From IMG/VR virus record IMGVR_UViG_3300035703_000201, positions 1-38,764 of that record: 38,764 bases of DNA; one strand, written 5' to 3'. Source of the DNA: a virus. A model generated the notes under the pieces. It was not told the DNA's origin, did no database searches, and saw nothing but the letters and a program-made list of their open reading frames with translations. Position numbers and translations under genes: made by a program. Below are positions 36,865 to 38,764 of the stretch, piece by piece; the first letter of the stretch is position 1; each line of letters starts with the position of its first letter.

Positions 36865-37119
36865 ATGGCTTGGGATATGCGTTATCGCCCTTTGCGTGAG
36901 GGCGAAATCATCCGGAAAACAGACGAGGTGCAAAATGATGATGGCACATGGCGGGCAGGTTGCCGTTGCGCTGGACAGCCCGCACCTGATCCTAACTACA
37001 CAAGCCACCGCGTTTACCGCAGGCTCATTAGCCATGAGGCGCGCGGTAAAACGTATCATGGCCACCTGCTAGCCGATTTAGCCAAAAGCGGAACCTACCA
37101 TCCGGGGGATGACGCGTGA
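36865..37119 (+). CDS. Small basic hypothetical protein
   Basis: An 84-residue protein. It starts MAWDMRYRPLREGEIIRKTD, resembling a common small phage family with an R.L..GE.I..D pattern, with two cysteines (GCRCAGQP) in the centre and a histidine-rich end. Ribosome site GGGGAG is upstream. Its stop overlaps the GTG of the next gene. Function unknown. Confidence 0.62.
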   Translation: MAWDMRYRPLREGEIIRKTDEVQNDDGTWRAGCRCAGQPAPDPNYTSHRVYRRLISHEARGKTYHGHLLADLAKSGTYHPGDDA

Positions 37120-37319
37120 CAAACTGGCACACAATTGAAAGCGCGCCAACGGATTGGCAAGATGTGCTGGTTTATTCACCAGACCATGCAAGTGAAAATT
37201 GCGGCGGCGTGTTTTCTGCCTTCTGTGGTGGTGGGCGGTGGTTCACTTACGCGCCCGGAGAAAACATGGAGGTTTTTCCGACGCATTGGCAGCACCTGCC
37301 TGAGCCTCCACATGACTAG
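37116..37319 (+). CDS. DUF551-like small protein
   Basis: This encodes 67 residues from GTG 37116 (GTGA overlap). It matches the DUF551 pattern: WHTIESAPTDWQDVLVYSPD at the start, a beta centre with WFTYAPG, and THWQHLPEPPHD at the end. DUF551 proteins are widespread in phages; their function is unknown. It overlaps the next gene by eight bases. Confidence 0.75.
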   Translation: MTNWHTIESAPTDWQDVLVYSPDHASENCGGVFSAFCGGGRWFTYAPGENMEVFPTHWQHLPEPPHD

Positions 37320-37479
37320 CTGGCGCGCCCACCTAACCCCCGACGAGCGCAACCGCATGGACGAGATAAGGGCGGAACAGTTTGCGCTTAGCCGTGAGTA
37401 TCGCCGCATCTTCGACCGCGCCCGCAAGCGCGCACAAAGAGCAAGGAGCAAGGGCAATGGACACGCTGTTGGCGATTGA
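37312..37479 (+). CDS. Small charged helical protein
   Basis: This encodes 55 residues: MTSWRAHLTPDERNRMDEIR, then a basic helix (ALSREYRRIFDRARKRAQRA). The L(T/P)PDE...ME-type start with a basic end is frequent in phage peptides. Its end overlaps the 19-residue ORF at 37457 and contains that ORF's ribosome site. Confidence 0.6.
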   Translation: MTSWRAHLTPDERNRMDEIRAEQFALSREYRRIFDRARKRAQRARSKGNGHAVGD

Positions 37480-37516
37480 TGGCGAGCTTTATGGTGATGT
37501 GCAAAAAACTGTTTGA
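37457..37516 (+). CDS. 19-residue ORF with duplicated LLAIDGELYGD tail
   Basis: MDTLLAIDGELYGDVQKTV follows an AAGGAG ribosome site. It contains the C-terminal peptide of the gene at 36319, encoded by the 31-base repeat. It is either a truncated paralogue or a gene-junction scar. The small size makes function doubtful, although its translation signals are intact. Confidence 0.4.
   Translation: MDTLLAIDGELYGDVQKTV
37469..37499. repeat. 31-base near-identical repeat, copy 2
   Basis: Matches 36484-36514 in 29 of 31 bases. Both copies are followed by promoter-like sequence within 60 bases, suggesting that a gene-end plus promoter cassette was duplicated or exchanged. Confidence 0.85.
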
Positions 37517-37541
37517 CACCTTGTTTGGCGCTGGGTAGGAG
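37513..37541 (+). promoter_or_regulatory. Possible promoter inside the early block
   Basis: TTGACA (37513-37518) and TAGGAG (37536-37541) with a 17-base spacer. The -35 is consensus; the -10 is weaker than, but similar to, TACAAG and TATAAG of P1 and P2. It would serve the genes from 37564. The upstream element of P1 and P2 is not present. Confidence 0.38.
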
Positions 37542-37563
37542 GGGGCAGCAAAGGAGAAATGAG

Positions 37564-37743
37564 ATGAGCAACACCAACCGCCCCGCCGCCCATATCCGCC
37601 ACAAGGGCATCATGATTGACGCTTCGTGGAACAAGGATGGCACCGTTGATTATTACGTGGTGCAGGGTTCGCGTGGGCGTTTCTATGGGCTGGATATTGC
37701 CAAGGAAATCGCAGAGGGTATCGCGCGGCGCAAAGCCGCCTAA
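37564..37743 (+). CDS. Small hypothetical protein, beta-rich
   Basis: This encodes 59 residues from ATG 37564 with AAAGGAG upstream. A strand-rich start (HIRHKGIMIDASWNKDGTVD, YYVVQGSRGRFYG) is followed by a helix (IAKEIAEGIARRKAA). Soluble; no family is recognised. Confidence 0.62.
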   Translation: MSNTNRPAAHIRHKGIMIDASWNKDGTVDYYVVQGSRGRFYGLDIAKEIAEGIARRKAA

Positions 37744-37772
37744 CCCCACATTCAAGCAAAGGAGAGTTACAC

Positions 37773-37925
37773 TTGCCCGAACTAACCCCCGCCGATCAAT
37801 CCCGCTTAGAAGAGCTTGACGCAATCATTCAGGCAAACAAGCTTCACATTGCGCCAGTAAAGGCGGAGCGCAGGCGTATCCTGATGCGAGGGTATCAGGC
37901 TGCAATTCGCGAGAGAGGGCGGTAG
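37773..37925 (+). CDS. Small helical protein with TTG start
   Basis: This encodes 50 residues from TTG 37773. That start is supported by AAAGGAGAG seven bases upstream and no ATG nearby. Sequence PELTPADQSRLEELDAIIQA, then a basic helix to the end. It resembles the LTP-type opening of the 55-residue gene at 37312. No family is recognised. Confidence 0.58.
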   Translation: MPELTPADQSRLEELDAIIQANKLHIAPVKAERRRILMRGYQAAIRERGR

Positions 37926-37936
37926 ACTTGCATCGC

Positions 37937-37980
37937 GTGGAGAGATGCGCTAAACCCGTTTCGGGCGTGTTTCTCTCCAC
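37937..37980 (+). promoter_or_regulatory. Strong two-part hairpin in a 128-base gap
   Basis: GTGGAGAGA (37937-37945) pairs perfectly with TCTCTCCAC (37972-37980). The inner loop holds a second hairpin, CCCG-TTT-CGGG (37955-37965). Outer GCG and CGC may extend the stem past a mismatch. No T-run of five follows directly, so it is not a typical terminator. It may be a small RNA, a 3' stabiliser, or a partial terminator of the block. Confidence 0.5.
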
Positions 37981-38053
37981 ACGCAGGGCGCTTTTACTTC
38001 CCAGCGGTATGCGCCGACCCAAAAGACCGCAGGGAACCTAACAGGAGAGAGGC

Positions 38054-38236
38054 ATGACATCGCCAAACAAGCCAAGCAAGTCGGACATTCTCGCCGCCCG
38101 TGAGATTGCCATGACTAAGCTTCCCCCGTCGTTTCGCAAAGCGGTTGACGCGGGAGAGATGGACCCTTGGGGGTTGGTGCAAACCGCACTGGCCGAGTTG
38201 ATCCGCAAGCGTGAAGTAGAAGGAGAGAGTGAATGA
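38054..38236 (+). CDS. Small hypothetical protein, helical
   Basis: A 60-residue protein with CAGGAGAG upstream. Helical: SDILAAREIAMTKLPPSFRK, DPWGLVQTALAELIRKREVE. Its stop overlaps the next start (ATGA at 38233). No family is recognised; the soluble, moderately charged profile is like that of other early phage peptides. Confidence 0.62.
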   Translation: MTSPNKPSKSDILAAREIAMTKLPPSFRKAVDAGEMDPWGLVQTALAELIRKREVEGESE

Positions 38237-38394
38237 CGCATAAAGACCTGACCGACGGTTGGCGTGAGCACGTTAACGATGCAGCGGCATTCTTGGTGGA
38301 TGACTTGCGCTCCGAGGGCCAATCTCTAGCCATTGCCCGAGAGGCGTTTATCGCTGAGTTCGACCGATTGGCCGCGCAATTGGATGCGGCATAA
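38233..38394 (+). CDS. Small hypothetical protein, acidic helical
   Basis: This encodes 53 residues, MTHKDLTDGWREHVNDAAAF followed by acidic helices (RSEGQSLAIAREAFIAEFDR). It uses the ribosome site inside the end of the previous gene (AGGAGAG). Unknown function. Confidence 0.6.
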   Translation: MTHKDLTDGWREHVNDAAAFLVDDLRSEGQSLAIAREAFIAEFDRLAAQLDAA

Positions 38395-38416
38395 TTTCAA
38401 GCAAAGGAGAGTAACT

Positions 38417-38524
38417 ATGTTCAAGTATATCGTGACCGCCGCAGTGGCATTGCTGGCAACCCCTGCTTTCGGGCAGCAGCAGGACATTTGCGGGGCATTG
38501 GCGAGTTGGCGCAAGAGGTTTTGA
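38417..38524 (+). CDS. Signal-peptide-bearing ORF, likely 5' half of a split gene
   Basis: This encodes 35 residues from ATG 38417 with AAGGAGAG upstream. MFKYIVTAAVALLATPAFGQ is a typical Sec signal peptide cleaved after AFG or AFGQ. It is followed by only 15 further residues (QQDICGALASWRKRF) before the stop. The overlapping frame at 38488 continues with what reads as the mature part, so a one-base shift near 38495 would join them into a periplasmic protein of about 105 residues. It is either a frameshifted gene or a genuine short secreted peptide. Confidence 0.5.
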   Translation: MFKYIVTAAVALLATPAFGQQQDICGALASWRKRF

Positions 38525-38733
38525 CCCAGCGTTATGGCGGCGTTCCCATGTCGCGGCAGATCGCTATCATCAGTGATGCCGTCGAACCCGGCGATCTCCA
38601 AGACCTCATTCGTTTCGTAATTTGGCAGGCGTATAATGAGCCGCTTGATCGTCGCACCAGTGCCAGTCATGTGGCGGCATTCCGCAACCGATGGGAGGTT
38701 GCTTGTTACGAGGCCAAGGGGGATATGACCTGA
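38488..38733 (+). CDS. Junction-spanning hypothetical protein, likely 3' half of a secreted protein
   Basis: This encodes 81 residues from TTG 38488 with no good ribosome site of its own. The sequence GELAQEVLTQRYGGVPMSRQ, IISDAVEPGDLQDLIRFVIW and RNRWEVACYEAKGDMT is like the mature part of small periplasmic proteins in alphaproteobacterial phages, which begin with a signal peptide and DIC.A. The signal peptide is found in the overlapping frame at 38417. The gene runs through the contig junction, and its tail is repeated at 1-96. Confidence 0.6.
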   Translation: MRGIGELAQEVLTQRYGGVPMSRQIAIISDAVEPGDLQDLIRFVIWQAYNEPLDRRTSASHVAAFRNRWEVACYEAKGDMT

Positions 38734-38764
38734 AACCTCGAAACCCCTACGCGTCCCACTTGCG
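38638..38764. repeat. Terminal direct repeat, right copy
   Basis: Identical to bases 1-127. Trimming one copy closes the circle. Confidence 0.95.

Noticed and set aside
1-38764. Search by eye for integrase, excisionase, CI-type repressor, reverse transcriptase (DGR) or toxin-antitoxin pairs
   Set aside because: No catalytic motifs of these families were seen in any credible gene. The only HTH regulator is the 60-residue protein at 523, so lysogeny or a diversity-generating element is not supported.

Overview
The window is the complete, circularly closed genome of a tailed bacteriophage. Its first 127 bases are repeated exactly as its last 127 bases, so the unique circle is 38,637 bp and one gene crosses the junction. 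There is a full head module (small and large terminase, portal, scaffold, DUF5309-like major capsid protein), an adaptor, a nozzle/hub-like protein, ejection-type proteins and a tailspike. No tail tube, sheath, tape-measure or baseplate gene is present, which suggests a short-tailed (podovirus-like) virion. I see no integrase, partition gene, DNA polymerase or RNA polymerase. It is therefore probably virulent and uses the host transcription and replication machinery. The DNA is GC-rich by eye, and several proteins resemble, from memory, proteins of alphaproteobacterial (sphingomonad/rhodobacter-type) phages. The host assignment is inference.

Layout. (1) 353-1131, plus strand: small genes, including an HTH protein, behind a promoter at 275-304. 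(2) 1147-15332: terminase, portal, scaffold, capsid, adaptor, hub and ejection proteins, nearly all overlapping or a few bases apart. (3) 15340-20432: tail and host-recognition proteins (beta-helix spike, LamG-like protein, a small exchangeable adhesin-like protein). (4) 19306-22430: membrane and lysis genes (holin candidates, GH24 endolysin, i-spanin, o-spanin), with a degenerate tRNA-like element on the opposite strand between them. (5) 22485-23842: a metallophosphoesterase and a small partner gene. (6) 29123 down to 23839, minus strand: a convergent accessory operon of about twenty very small genes coupled by ATGA/GTGA overlaps. It includes a Lar-like anti-restriction protein, several single-helix membrane peptides, zinc-ribbon/cysteine-rich peptides, a protein with 19 copies of a 9-residue repeat, and an AP2 domain without a start codon. 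(7) 29246-36522, plus strand: replication and recombination (DnaA-domain-IV-like initiator, RusA-like resolvase candidate, ERF annealing protein, DEDD exonuclease, SSB-tip-like protein, HNH protein, NinB, winged-helix protein, SF2 helicase, TOPRIM primase). (8) 36646-38733, wrapping to 96: short early genes behind a second promoter that shares an upstream element with the one at 275-304.

How it works together (inference). Divergent promoters around 29172-29219 would start the accessory operon leftward and the replication operon rightward. The DnaA-like protein probably marks the origin, the helicase and primase open and prime it, and the host polymerase copies it. ERF, NinB, the RusA-like protein and the exonuclease would process recombination intermediates into concatemers for the terminase. 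The two related promoters at 36547-36575 and 275-304 probably drive the early small-gene block and the regulator-to-virion operon. Spots that ordinary gene calls do not explain include the startless AP2 domain, the antisense tRNA-like sequence, the 19-unit repeat protein, the frame-split secreted protein at the junction, the dual-frame end of the primase, and several strong leader hairpins.
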